From: Strongylocentrotus droebachiensis
Lineage: Eukaryota > Echinodermata > Echinoidea > Camarodonta > Strongylocentrotidae
Direction of reading: 5' to 3'
Assembly: GCA_035222895.1 (NCBI GenBank)
Contig: JAVYIG010007500.1
Location: 37,225-101,224, forward strand
Length of the DNA stretch: 64,000 nt
The position numbers were made by a program, and so were the translations under genes. Positions 1 through 12,200 of the stretch are shown in pieces. The notes under the pieces were generated by a model that was given only the letters and a program-made list of their open reading frames with translations, made no database searches and had not been told where the DNA came from. Numbering within the stretch: the stretch's first letter is position 1; the number at the start of each line of letters is the position of its first letter.

Positions 1-93
1 TATAATTACGTCCTGGACATTAAACGGGACAGTCAATTCCACAAGCAGCACACTTTCCTCTCCTTCCATATACCAACCAAATCTGGTTCATAG

Positions 94-1018
94 TAGTGCT
101 GTAATTCAGACGCTATGTTCGTGTTCGGTTCAGTTCGGCAATTTTTCACCCGAACTTGGTTCGGTTCGGGGTTCGGTAATATAATAGCAAGCAGCGTTAT
201 AGCCACGGCGGTCGGCACTGGGCGTGCCGGGCCCGACCAGCACGGAGGACTTCTGCACACTGCTTCCGACCAGCATGAATTTCACATTAAAAAACTGCTC
301 TAAACGTAATTATTTGTGAAGAAAAATACTACTTACATTCGTATTTCCATCTTGAATCATGTTTTATTTTCAATTTTAAAAGAATCATGTTTTCAATTTG
401 ATATTTTGATATTTGATGATATTTTGTAAAGATTTTCCGAGACAATTGTTGTCTAATGTTAGAGTCATGAAAGCTGCCATCTTGAATGGCTCATCAAGAA
501 CTGTTTTTTATAAGTTTTTATTTTCAATAGGAAAAATATAAAATCACTATTTATCCTGAATAAATAAATACCATAGACTATAAAATATATTTATTTTATT
601 ATTTATATTGTAAAATTTGTCCGATATTGTTACAATTAAAATATTAATCTTTTGTTGAACTGAACTTGGTTCGGTTTGAGCTGAACTTGTTTTGATCACG
701 CACATGTATTCTTGTTTATGGCTTGCGATCGCGACGTAGCGTGGTCAGGATTTGGGATTTAAAATTTAAATGGCGCCAGTTAAGTCGCGCCCACCACTGG
801 ATAGGCATAAATCACAAAGGCGGAAAATGAGAAAAAAGTAAATATAAAATGAGCAATCATGACATGAAAATTAGGTACAAAATGACTAGTTTATTAGCTT
901 GCAAAAACGTTAACATTTTTCTGCCGAACATCCGAACCAGGCCTTTGCGTTCGGTTCGGTTCGGAAGTGCCATGTTCGGCGAACTTCCGTTCGGTTCGGC
1001 GGTTCGGCTACAGCACTA
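94..1018. mobile_element. hAT-like non-autonomous DNA transposon
   Basis: The element is bounded by a perfect 10-bp terminal inverted repeat, TAGTGCTGTA at the left and TACAGCACTA at the right. It is flanked by an exact 8-bp direct repeat, GTTCATAG, at 86-93 and 1019-1026. An 8-bp target duplication with short termini is the hAT pattern. Both subterminal regions carry many CGGTTCGG-type motifs, as expected of transposase-binding repeats. There is no transposase; the interior is AT-rich and non-coding. Confidence 0.85.
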
Positions 1019-1026
1019 GTTCATAG

Positions 1027-1324
1027 GTTATCATTCACATGGGATAGTGCCCCCTACTACAAAATATCATTTGATTTTGATGTCCAATTAAGTTATCTGC
1101 CCCGGTTTCTTTAGTGGCGACCAAGACCAAGTAACCCACTGACCACTGCTGACCAAGCATTTTCTTAACCAATGTAATTAATGTCTTGTAAGAATAGACA
1201 CAAATCACAAACAGTACTCAGTGAGTGATGCATGGGTCTGTTCAATCAATTTTTTCTTTGGTTTCACGAACAGCAGAAGAGAATCAAAAGCACAGCTTTT
1301 ACACAGCCAGGATAGTGATGCTCC
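1027..1324. other. spacer between two mobile elements
   Basis: I see no coding potential, RNA gene or repeat structure here apart from the left flank of the foldback element that follows. Confidence 0.5.
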
Positions 1325-2097
1325 TACATGTACATAGCCTTAAGGGCTCCCTTGAAATGTTTTTTATGATATTATTCAAGGGAGCCTTAACTGGCTCCCA
1401 TACCCCTGCACGGAGAGGCATGTAAACAAAACCCAAAAGTGGTCCAAAATCACACTTTCGCGCACTCGACCAATATTGGACAGTGGCTTTGATAAATTTT
1501 GTCGTAATTTTGGTCTTAATTACCGCCTTAATTTCAAAATCGGATCTAAAAATAACAAAATAAGAGCAATTTTCTTACCAGACCGATACAGCTCAGCTCC
1601 CTTTTCACGTGTACCGTGTGAATTCACGATGTCTACACAATGGTGATGACCTCTGACTGGCACTTCCGTAATTGTGGGTAAATTGTGCTGCTTCCGTATA
1701 ATGCGCTGTATGAGTGTAATTCAGCGCATTATACGGAAGCAGCACATTTACGAAGTGCCAGTCAGAGGTCATCACCATTGTGTAGACATCGTGAATTCAC
1801 ACGGTACACGTGAAAAGGGAGCTGAGCTGTATCGGTCTGGTAAGAAAATTGCTCTTATTTTGTTATTTTTAGATCCGATTTTGAAATTAAGGCGGTAATT
1901 AAGACCAAAATTACGACAAAATTTATCAAAGCCACTGTCCAATATTGGTCGAGTGCGCGAAAGTGTGATTTTGGACCACTTTTGGGTTTTGTTTACATGC
2001 CTCTCCGTGCAGGGGTATGGGAGCCAGTTAAGGCTCCCTTGAATAATATCATAAAAAACATTTCAAGGGAGCCCTTAAGGCTACATGTACATGTGTG
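1325..2097. mobile_element. near-perfect foldback (long hairpin) element
   Basis: Two arms of about 375-385 bp (about 1325-1708 and 1722-2095) are almost exact reverse complements around a 13-nt spacer. Each arm carries a smaller hairpin near its outer end built on CTCCCTTGAAAT and its complement. The flanks GATGCTCC (1317-1324) and GATGCGCC (2098-2105) match at 7 of 8 bases and may be a target duplication. There is no transposase. Transcription through it would give a long double-stranded RNA. The 74-codon open frame crossing the centre is a by-product of the palindrome. Confidence 0.85.
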
Positions 2098-2270
2098 GAT
2101 GCGCCTGAGCTGACTGCACAGTACGTTCTGCTGCCTGCTGGATAGCTCTGACCAACGGCTACGCTGAAGTCGTTGGCCCGGTCCTAGCGGCTTGACAATT
2201 AGTGAAGAATAGCTTAGCCGGCTGACTGAGGCGAGCTGTTCGAATCTATGTTTTTTTAAAGCTTACTCAC

Positions 2271-2466
2271 CGTTTTCCGAATCAAGGAGACATGCTCGTT
2301 CTGATTCGTGATGGCCATTTTCTCTTGATTCTTCCTTGCCATCATCTATCATTGATTTCCTGAGATACGAAAGTTCCATTTCATCCATCATTTTGAGGAG
2401 ATCATGCACTTTTGCTACGTGCAACGGGCACGAATGACAACAGCCTAGTCTACATCTGCGCTGCAT
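2271..2466 (-). CDS. possible orphan exon, unrecognised
   Basis: Reading on the minus strand from an ATG at 2466, the frame is open and coding-like. It is Cys/His-rich at the start and acidic later, and ends at a good donor (G then GTGAGT at 2270-2265). Nothing upstream or downstream could be joined to it, and I do not recognise the peptide. It may be a first or internal exon of an undetected gene, a transposon exon, or chance. Confidence 0.2.
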
Positions 2467-2819
2467 GCACAATTTTTTTTGTTTTAATAAAAAGAATAAC
2501 ATTCATTTAGAAGTTTAGAACTGGCAAAAAACATGCCTCCGCAAAATTGAATGTGATTTTGAGCATTGTTATTAGTCTACATAATTTAGATCTACATTAC
2601 ATCCCGGATATCAAACTTTTCAACTGTTGTATATAGCGCATTATAAATCAAAGGGCGGCTATGTTTTAAACTAGCCACAGATGCGCCGATATGGTGATAT
2701 AATGGTACCCATCATAGGGTATTGGAAGCTGATACAATGAAATATGTATTGTAACCAGGTAAACAAATTGTATACATAGTATTTAAACTATATCATTTTA
2801 ACAAGTACTACAAACGTAA

Positions 2820-3290
2820 AGGAGGCTATCTCTCTCCCTCTGTATCTCTTCCCTCTCTCACGCCTCTCTCCCTCTCTCTCCCATGTACCTCTAATTCCTA
2901 GGTCTCTCTCTCTCTCTCTCTCTCTGTATCTTTTCCCTCTCCCCCTATGTATCTCTTCCCTCTCCCCCTCTGTATCCCTTCCCTCTCTCCCTGTATCTCT
3001 TCCCTCTCCCCCTCTGTATCCCTTCCCTCTCTCTCTCTCTCTGTATCTCTTCCCTCTCTCTCTGTATCTCTTCCCTCTCTCTCTCTGTATCACCCCCCCC
3101 CCCTCTCTCTCCCTCTGTAGCTTTTCCCTCTCTCACGCCTTCCTCCCCCCTCTCTCTCTCTCTTCCCTCTCTCATACCCCCTCCCCCTCTCTCTCTCTCT
3201 CTCTTTCTCTTCTCTCTCTTTTTCCCCCTTTGTATCACTTTCCTCTCCCATGCCCTCTTTTTTTCTATTGCCCCCCATCCTTCCCTCTAT
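2820..3290. repeat. CT-rich microsatellite tract
   Basis: About 450 bp of imperfect CT and CCCTCT repeats, with a recurring TGTATCTCTTCCCTCTC module of roughly 30 bp. The long Arg/Glu-rich frames on the opposite strand are by-products of the repeat. Confidence 0.95.
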
Positions 3291-3537
3291 CTGTTCATTA
3301 TTAAATTGATACTGAACAGGACAATAAATTTTGATACATGTATATATATTTTTTTTAATAAACATAATCAGTTTACATCTACTACAATGTGCATACCAGG
3401 ACCACATTCCATAGATATTAATGCATGTACAAACAAAGACCCGAAGCCGTTAATGCAACTCTAAGCAAAAAATATCTCTTAAATACATGTACATTCACAT
3501 TCATCGAAACTCAGAGCCTTTATAGTGACAGACTATT

Positions 3538-3561
3538 CCCCCCCCCCCCAAAAAAAAAAAA

Positions 3562-3596
<35 letters not shown>

Positions 3597-3625
3597 TAAT
3601 AAAAAAATATATATATATATAAAAA
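3538..3625. repeat. C-run, A-run, (AAT)n and (TA)n microsatellite
   Basis: A compound simple repeat: nine or more C, then A, then AAT triplets, then TA dinucleotides. Confidence 0.9.
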
Positions 3626-4086
3626 TGTTGAAGTCGGAGAGAATGTCGACTAACTTTTACCATCATGAATTTGATGGTAACAGACTACAAGACTTGACTT
3701 TAGAAACACATTTTAATGATGACTGGGTTGGGGTGTTTTCTTAACTCAAGTACTTTGTTAGTGCTACACAGAAGCTTTAATCACTGCATATATTTAATGG
3801 TTAGGGTTAGCTGCGTTAGTGCATCAATGGATCCTTCTTTGTTTTTAAATATAAATTTGACACAGCTTTGAATTAAGAAGCATATTTCAATGCCAGTACC
3901 TGTATCCAGGTCTTAAATTAATCCAAGGCCACCGAGACCATGGCCTTGGATGCCCTTTTGATTGGCCTCAATGCCCCTCTCATTGGCCTTGGAGATTTTT
4001 TGTGCCCTTTCCAATTCTTCCTATTTGTGCTGTAATATAGGAATGTGCCCTACAGAAAAGTGGCCTTGCCTTGAAAATATTGAAAT
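3626..4086. other. no gene; short GGCCTTGG-rich dispersed repeat
   Basis: No coding exon is visible. Positions 3920-4075 repeat ATTGGCCT and CCAAGGCC motifs in both orientations, consistent with a decayed dispersed repeat. Confidence 0.4.
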
Positions 4087-4090
4087 TTAA

Positions 4091-4663
4091 CCCTTACTGT
4101 ACTGGGGGGGGGGCCTGGGAGGCCCCCCCCTCGACATTTTCGGAGATTGCGCCGCAACCGCTTAGAATTTTGAATTGTCGTTTCATGACTTTTTTCCCTC
4201 AAGTCTTACGCACACTTTGATACCATTTTCGTCGAAATCGGATATACCTGTAAGGCGTTACATAACAATTAGTATGCGCATGTCATCAAAAAAAAAATTT
4301 AAAATTAAAAATCGCATCAAAATTTGCATAAATTATCATTATTAATTACATTAAAATAACTTTTTTGTGTTAGAAAAGAAGTTTCATATGAATAATGAGT
4401 TTCAACATTCAAAAAGTGGAGTTTGACACGTTTTCTGTAAAATGCATAAAATTAGCGCATTTTGCATAATTAATTAGGCTAACGACAAAAATTTGCATAT
4501 TCGGAAAAAACTAATTATACCATCTTGTTCCTTACGTAAATATCTACAAACATGCAAATTTTCGTGTTCATCGGACAATCGACGGCCGAGATCATAGGGG
4601 GGGGCCTCCCAGGCCCCCCCCCCCCAGTCAGAGGCTGCTCAAAATAGCCCAGTACAGTAAGGG
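4091..4663. mobile_element. piggyBac-like MITE (TTAA target site)
   Basis: A perfect 16-bp terminal inverted repeat, CCCTTACTGTACTGGG, bounds the element. It is flanked on both sides by TTAA (4087-4090 and 4664-4667). TTAA duplications with termini beginning CCC are the piggyBac hallmark. Just inside the termini, G-runs and C-runs around a GGCCTGGGAGGCC core form a second inverted layer. There is no transposase, so it must be moved in trans. Confidence 0.85.
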
Positions 4664-4961
4664 TTAAGGCCTGCTGTATCAGTATATAATTCCAAAATAA
4701 AAATTTACTTTCTATTCTTAACATTTGATTATTTAACAAGACTCAGGAAACTTACATGAATGAAATACTACTCAGCAGTCAATGGTTTCATGGTGCTTCC
4801 ACAAACTTTGAACACCACTTGAATTGTCTTCTTCATGCAAATAAAATATACCAGTAAGTTAATTTGATGGACTGCTAAAGTATTAGAAAGCTGCACTGAC
4901 CCTAGCTTTATATCTTTCAAGATAAATGTAAAACAGAGACTATTTCCCTCCAACAACATGG

Positions 4962-5307
4962 TGTGACATTGATATGAGAAGACATACCACATCTGACTAT
5001 GGGTGAAATTGATATGAGAAGACATACATGTACCACATCTGACTATGGGTGACATTGATATGAGAAGACATACCACATCTGACTATGGGTGAAATTGATA
5101 TGAGAAGACATACATGTACCACATCTGACTATGGGTGACATTGATATGAGAAGACATACCACATCTGACTATGGGTGACATTGATATGAAAAGACATACA
5201 TGTACCACATCTGGCTATGGGTGACATTGATATGAGAAGACATACCACATCTGACTATGGGTGACATTGATATGAGAAGACATACCACATCTGACTATGG
5301 GTGACAT
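4962..5307. repeat. minisatellite of 41- and 51-bp alternating units
   Basis: At least eight copies of a unit reading GACATTGATATGAGAAG then ACATACCACATCTGACTATGGGT. Alternate copies carry an extra ATGTACATAC-type insert, so the array behaves partly as a dimer. A detached unit at about 5731-5765 shows that the array was split by the insertion at 5308-5730. Confidence 0.9.
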
Positions 5308-5730
5308 TAGATAGCTTTCAGTTCTTGACGGAAGCCAAAGACGACGTTAACGCTAGCAAAAATATCAATCTCGCATGCGCGAACCTGAATTTTCTCTGTC
5401 TTGTTGATTTTCACGACCGTTCTCGGCCAAAATAGTTCATTTCCCAAACATCACAATTACGATATAGATTTTGTATGATTGTATATCAACTGTACTTTGT
5501 GCATGACTTTCCAATTTTTGACAAATTATCTACACTATTTCTGACACGTACACAACCACACAGCATGGAATCTGCTAATTCTAATGTCTGTTTGGTAAGT
5601 AGCCATCAACGTCCCCGTCCCCGGTACCGAAACAGGTTACAATTGAAGACAGGAGCATAGTACAGGACGATCTCGGTTGAGTGAATTCTCCCGTCGTCTT
5701 TGGCTTCCGTTGCGAACCGAAAGCACGCTA
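5308..5730. mobile_element. MITE inserted inside the minisatellite
   Basis: The ends form an imperfect terminal inverted repeat of about 38 bp. Its best part is a GACGGAAGCCAAAGACGACG-type block near 5328-5347, with its complement near 5690-5712. The minisatellite stops at the left edge and resumes at the right edge. The interior contains an ATG with a ten-codon frame ending in a perfect-looking GTAAGT donor near 5595, but no partner exon was found. Confidence 0.7.
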
Positions 5731-6261
5731 TTGATAAGAGAAGACATGCCACATCTAACTCTGGGTTTGTTCGTTCGTGTCCACTCAGATCATGATTAAT
5801 GTACAGTTCCTAAATTAGATTAAATTGAATTAAGTTCTTCCATCGCCCCATGGCTGCGATAGCCGTCTCATTTACAAGGGCCCGGTCTTCATCTGTGCAA
5901 CCCGTTCTGCCGCACTGCAAGATGTGGTCCATCGTCTGAGTCTCTCCAGAATAGATAGCAGAAGGTCAGGTAGGTAGGTAGCCTTAGGAGTGGGGAAGGC
6001 CGGGAAGCGAGACCTGGTGCATATCATGTCTGTCATGATGAGAACCTGAACATGATCTATGTAATCGATTGATTTACTCCACAGGTTCTATCAAATAGTT
6101 GGCCCTTGTCCTTGTGTGTGCCAATACACTCACACGACACAATCCATAGCTCAATAACTTCTTCCAAAGCTGCACAAAATCAATCAAGTAGAATGTCCTC
6201 GACCAGATGTTCCGGCGCAGTTTCAGTTCTTTGTATGAATGAAAGTGACTGTATGTCCAAG
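5731..6261. other. TAF9 3' flank, probable 3' UTR
   Basis: On the minus strand this follows the TAF9 stop codon directly, so part of it should be 3' UTR. I could not place a convincing polyadenylation signal and see no other gene. Confidence 0.35.
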
Positions 6262-9200
6262 TCAGTCATTATCTTCACGCTTCCTTTTAGCACTAGCCTT
6301 TGAGTCTGTGATGATGCTGATTGGTGGTTTGATATCTGGCTTTACATCACTCTGATTAAGTGAGGTACCTGCAGTTAACAAAAACAATGAAACACAAGAT
6401 CAATGAGATTACTATGCAACCTGGCTCCATTTACATCATATACAGTATGCATGATCTATGGCACAATGCAGTTTTATTAAAGCAAGACACTGCTAGCCCT
6501 AAACCCTACCATTATGTAGCATTTAATTTAGCTAATATCCATTCATTTCTGTCAAAAGGAAAATAATAAGCATTCTCAAACAAACTCAGATGACCCTGAG
6601 ATGACCTTAGACCTCAAACCATACTGAAGGATAACTCTGTAATACTAGTCGTCTTATACAAACCCTTTCTCCTATGTGCTCTACTCAAGAAGTAAAATGG
6701 ACTGCATGTTGTTACTTCAAACAATGATATGCAGATTTGTTCTGTATTGAGATCAAAAGTTTAACTGTCAAACAGAAAAAACAGTGTACAGTGAAGTTAT
6801 TCACTTTTTAAATAAATAGTACAAAATAAGAGTTGTTTTTTACATCATTGAGAAATCACCAATTGAGATTCCCCAACATTTAGAGATCTTGAATTGTTCA
6901 CATATGAGTAAATGTCATCCAAGTGATAATAAACTGATGTACTTTTCAGACTTTTGCATAATCCAGAGATGATATTGATAGCTGGTTTACTAATGGTTAG
7001 TGACTGACTAAGCATTGTGTATTGTGTAACTAACCTTTCAAACTGCTGCCTAATTCAGAGATGATATTGATAGCTGGTTTACTGACTGACTTTATTGTGT
7101 AACTAACTTTTCAACCTGCTGCCTAATCCAGAGATGATATTGATAGCTGGTTTACTGACTGACTTTATTGTGTAACTAACCTTTCAACCTGCTGCCTAAT
7201 CCAGAGATGATATTGATAGCTGGTTTACTGACTGACTTTATTGTGTAACTAACCTTTCAAACAGCTGCCTAATCCAGAGATGATATTGATAGCTGGTTTA
7301 CTGACTGACTTTATTGTGTAACTAACCTTTCAAACTGCTGCCTAATCCAGAGATGATATTGATAGCTGGTTTACTGACTGACTTTATTGTGTAACTAACC
7401 TTTCAAACTGCTGCCTAATCCAGAGATGATATTGATAGCTGGTTTACTGACTGACTTTATTGTGTAACTAACCTTTCAAACTGCTGCCTAATCCAGAGAT
7501 GATATTGATAGCTGGTTTACTGATGGTTGGTGACTGAGTGACCATGGTGTAAGATGAAGTATTGCTCTTCAAACTGAATGATGAACCACCACTCTTAGAG
7601 ACAAGAGAGAAGGTAGGACTGGGCTTGGAGCCTATACCTGATGAATAAAATGATAATTGCATTTATCGTAACCAAAAAAGATTCTCAATAAAACATACAT
7701 ATTTTCAGTAAATTCTATTACAATTCTAAATTCTACACACTGTATATTTCATTGAAAGAATACAATTATTGGTAAGTACACTTGTAAATGATATAATTTA
7801 AAAAAAACACTGCAAATTAAAATAAATGAATTGATAGGTCTTTAAAGTGACTCGGTAACATTGTTGAAGGTTGATGAAAAAAATTGCTTAATTTTTGTAT
7901 AAATTGTTACTTACTATATTCCTTCTGCTACAGATACTAACCCTCTGACATGCAAAAAATCCTGAAAAAATTCTCAAACCACGAAGATATCAATGGTTTT
8001 CTTTGAAGGTGTCGATGTACGACACCCTCTAACAGTGATTAACAGTAAATTCTCCCAACCGTTTTTCCATGAAAACAATACATGAAACAGGCTATACAAA
8101 ATCTGTCAACACTTAACTGTCTGGAATGGAATGTAGAGCCATTTTATTGCTTTGTGACGATTTACATTCACCTAAAATTGTAATTAAATTGTAATAATAT
8201 AGTTGGGAGAATTAAGGAATCGATCAGATCAGTTTTTCCCAATTTGTACCATGAATAATGGTCTGTTTTCACTCAAATTTTCAGATTATCTTTGTTTGTA
8301 CATCAAGCATTGAAGTCACTACCTTAGCAACACTATCTCTCATCTGAACAATGTTACCAAGTCCCTTTAATGCTTACCTGAACTTAGAGATAATCTTGGG
8401 TTTATCGTCAGAGTGGGCTGTGAGAAGTCAAAGATGAAACACAGTGCAGTAATATAACACTTCATACACCTAATTCAAGGTTTACATTGGTACATTTACA
8501 ATGGGTCAGTTAAAAAGAAAGGGATGGTGTATTCAAAGAAAATAATGATTTAATGAAAGTAAACAAATTTAAAAATGCTGTTAATACTGGGAAAGAAGGT
8601 GTCCAGTATAATACTTAAGTCAAAGTAAGAACGGGATAACTGCTGAGAGTAGGCATCAATTGTGATTGATCTTGGGAACTATCCAGGTGATAAACAAATC
8701 TAATTGAACTGAGATAGATTCAGTGCATGGATATTGATCAATAATAAACTTATCTACAACTCCTCGTCTCCTTTTTCTTTCAATTGATCAAACAGCCTGC
8801 CTATCCTTATTGGACTCCATTGGAGAACAGAGCCATTAGGTTAATGACTCTGAAATAGAATATCCAACTGTTTTAATATCATTCTATTATTGTAAATATA
8901 AGTCTTTGATTTTGTAATATATTGTGCTATTGTTTTTATGATGATTTTTCAGAAATAAAACAAACAAACAATATTCCTACACCAATATTAAAGCCCCTCT
9001 GCACCAGTTTGGCCCGGGGGGATTAGACCTCCCTGCAAGGTCACTGACATGTGGTTACATGTATCTCATCAAATCAGCTCTTAATCAACATAAGAAAACG
9101 GGGACTATGGGAGACAATGGTCACCGATTAGGCATTGTTTGCTATATAGAGGGTGCAAGTAGCTGTAAGTAATGCAGTGGGGCTTTAAACAATAGAAATG

Positions 9201-12200
9201 TAAATGTTACTCCCTGGTTTATCTTGGACTGAACTGGGGACCTGACTTACCCTCTTATGAGGTGGCTTGAGCCTGTAGTTACAAGCAGAGAGACAGTATC
9301 TATCTGGAGGTAGTCTAGGTCCATTGTGAGGTTTAATGGCTGGGAGAGGACTGCTGTTCTTCTGCTTGGCTATCTCCATCAAAAACTGTGCAAAATAAAA
9401 ATAAATATACAATAAGTATAACATTCTTTTAATTAAATGTAACTTTAATTGTTATTGTGTAGATGTGTTAAATGAAATATCAATAAAAAACAAGAATGTT
9501 ATTTATTTGTTCTATCACCGAGTATTTGTTGATGAGTTTAAGCCTTACCTCTCTTGGGGGTGGTGTTGTGAAGGAATGATCTAATCTGGTTTGAATGGCC
9601 AATTTGATATCCTCTACATCTACATCCCTCCTTCCTGCATGCCCACCATACACTTGAGCATCGTCGAGAACATCAGTCACATATCCTAGACAAGGAGCAG
9701 ACAGAGACACAGTCAATTTGGTATTTAAAAAAAAAATCATTTTCCCAAGAGAGAATACCATAATGACTAAATAAAAAATGTCATTAAATATCAACACGTG
9801 TAAACTTTGTTATTATAGTTACACGCAAATTATTTAGATATGACATTTTCTAGAATAACTTTACCTCTAGTCTAGGATGATCTCACTCAAAAGCGACTTT
9901 ACCTTCTAGAAATGGTTTGCACCCATACAAACCTAAAGTGGGTCTTTTAAAAGGAGTAAAACCACTCAAAGGTACATCAGGTTTCTATTACTGAGACCCC
10001 AAAACAGTTGTAGAAACTTTTGTTGAAAATATGTTGAAAATCTTGCAAGCCGTATTTTAAACTCTCACTGCGCATGACGTCATCTAAATATCATCCCTTC
10101 TAGTCTGCACCGAAGGCAAAATGATTATGAAGGAAAAACTGTGCGCGAGCTACAAGTTCGTAATGACGTTATCAGTTTTTCCTTCATAATCATTTTGCCT
10201 TTGGTGCAGACTAGAAGGGATGATATTTAGATATTTAGATTTAGGCGTTAATTTTCACTTCTGAATGACAAACGCCTATAAACCAAAACAACAACAACAA
10301 CATAGATTAAGATGACGTTATGCGCAGCGAGTTTAAAATACGGCTTGCAAAATTTTCAACATCGATGTCGATTTTGACCCATAATTTCCTGAAAATGGAC
10401 CATTAAACAGATTTATTCAGTCAAGTAACCGATGTATCAATAGCTAGACCTAGGCCTAATTTACAGATTAAAATAAATTGGATACTTTTCTAAAATTCTA
10501 TGCATATATGCATCAGGTAAAAGCTAAGGCTGTGCACAATAGTGTAATGAGGTACCCGAGTACACTCCCAGGCTCACAAGCGAATACTCGAATATTCGGA
10601 GGCCATGTTTTTTTATAATTTTTTTGAATTTTTTTGAATTTTTTTGAATTTTTTGATTTTTTTTTTTTTTTTGCCACTACCATACCACTCGGCAGTTTCC
10701 CAGGTCCCTCGCCGAAACGCATGTAATTTTACTTTGAGTTGCAGTTGAAGGCGCAGATTTAATAAGAATAATAACAGTAAACAATGCTGTTTTAAAAACA
10801 AAAGATGGCAGAATAATCCATTTTCCTCCAAGTCCAAACAGAAATCTGGACATTTGGTCCCAGTTTCTGAAAGGTGAGTTTGACAATGCTCGAGTTGGGA
10901 AACATTTTTACAGACGGTACCATGCCAGCGGCCGCCGCTCTCCCTGGCACGGGTAAGCATGGGCCTGGACATTTTTTTTTTTTTTTTGCGGCCGAATATT
11001 CGGGTACGAGAAATCGTACCCGAGTAGTTGTCAACCGTGCGGGTACTCGAGCATTGGACTACCCGTCGCAGCCTTAGTAAAAGCAAATTTTGGGGGTATA
11101 GAAACATGGCAATATAAAACGGCCATGGTGCTTGAAGGAGAACGCATATGGTCCGGTTCTGTCTTTCAAGAGAGGAGCCGACCCTACCCAAATCAGAGGC
11201 TAATGTCTTTAATGAACGATAGAGACAGAAAATTCGGTCTAGGGCCTAGGGCTAGGCCTACAGTTTGAGGTGCAGGGGGCCGTTTCTCGAAACCAACTCC
11301 ATGACAGTCATATCTTTGTCGCCGACCTACGGAGATGTCATGAAGCGGATAAACCGTTTCACAAAGCCATGACAGACATGATATCGATATATCGCGATAC
11401 TAGCAGCTCAAGAAGATAGTCTTTGTCACGATCTATTTGATTTATCAAGAATAACCCAAAACAAGTTTTGGGGCTAAAATTGTTAAAAAAGAAATATATA
11501 GGTCTACATATAAATTCTCCTAAAATAAATAATAAATAGTGTCATTATCAAATATAGATCATCAAACAATTTGCATATTTCTGTAAAGATTCTTAAATTG
11601 AAGAAAAACCGGTGAGTGTTTTTTTTTTACAGTCGAATCAAAAGTTAGTTGAAGGATACCGTAATGTGATAGTTTATCAATACGTACTTTTTTGTTTATT
11701 GTGACGAGGAATTTTAGGCAAAATGCTTTTTCTCAGCCATTTTTTATTCTAGAGTCTCATAAATACACGTTATATAATTGATTTGATATTGAAAATATAA
11801 TTTGGAAGAAGTAATTAGAGAGGGAATAATAATGCACATAGGCCCCAAAGGTATGACGGTATCCTAAGAAAAGACTATGAATCGACTATGGAAAACGGTG
11901 TGTAACATTCTTATCTCTCTTATGCACCTGTCAATTGTATGACCCACCCCATGAACCCCGGGGATGGTGCGTCACTTGTCTAATGTGCGTCGGATTTTAC
12001 TATACCATGACGCACATATGCGGCAAAACTATGACGAACTTCAGGCTACCAATGACGGTACCTCGGTCAAAATTATGACGCACCAGTTGTTGATTTTGAC
12101 TGTCATTTGAATACACTGTACTTTATTCAGTGACGCACCTATGTAAAGTGACTGACATCGACACACCCCACCGTCAATATTGTGACTGACCATAGGAGTA

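Noticed and set aside
2788..3407. Arg/Glu-rich frames of about 100 codons
   Set aside because: They are translations of the CT microsatellite's complement.
10613..11191. 192-codon minus-strand frame
   Set aside because: It spans two ends of a hAT-like element, crosses A/T runs coding poly-Lys, and has no transposase motif.
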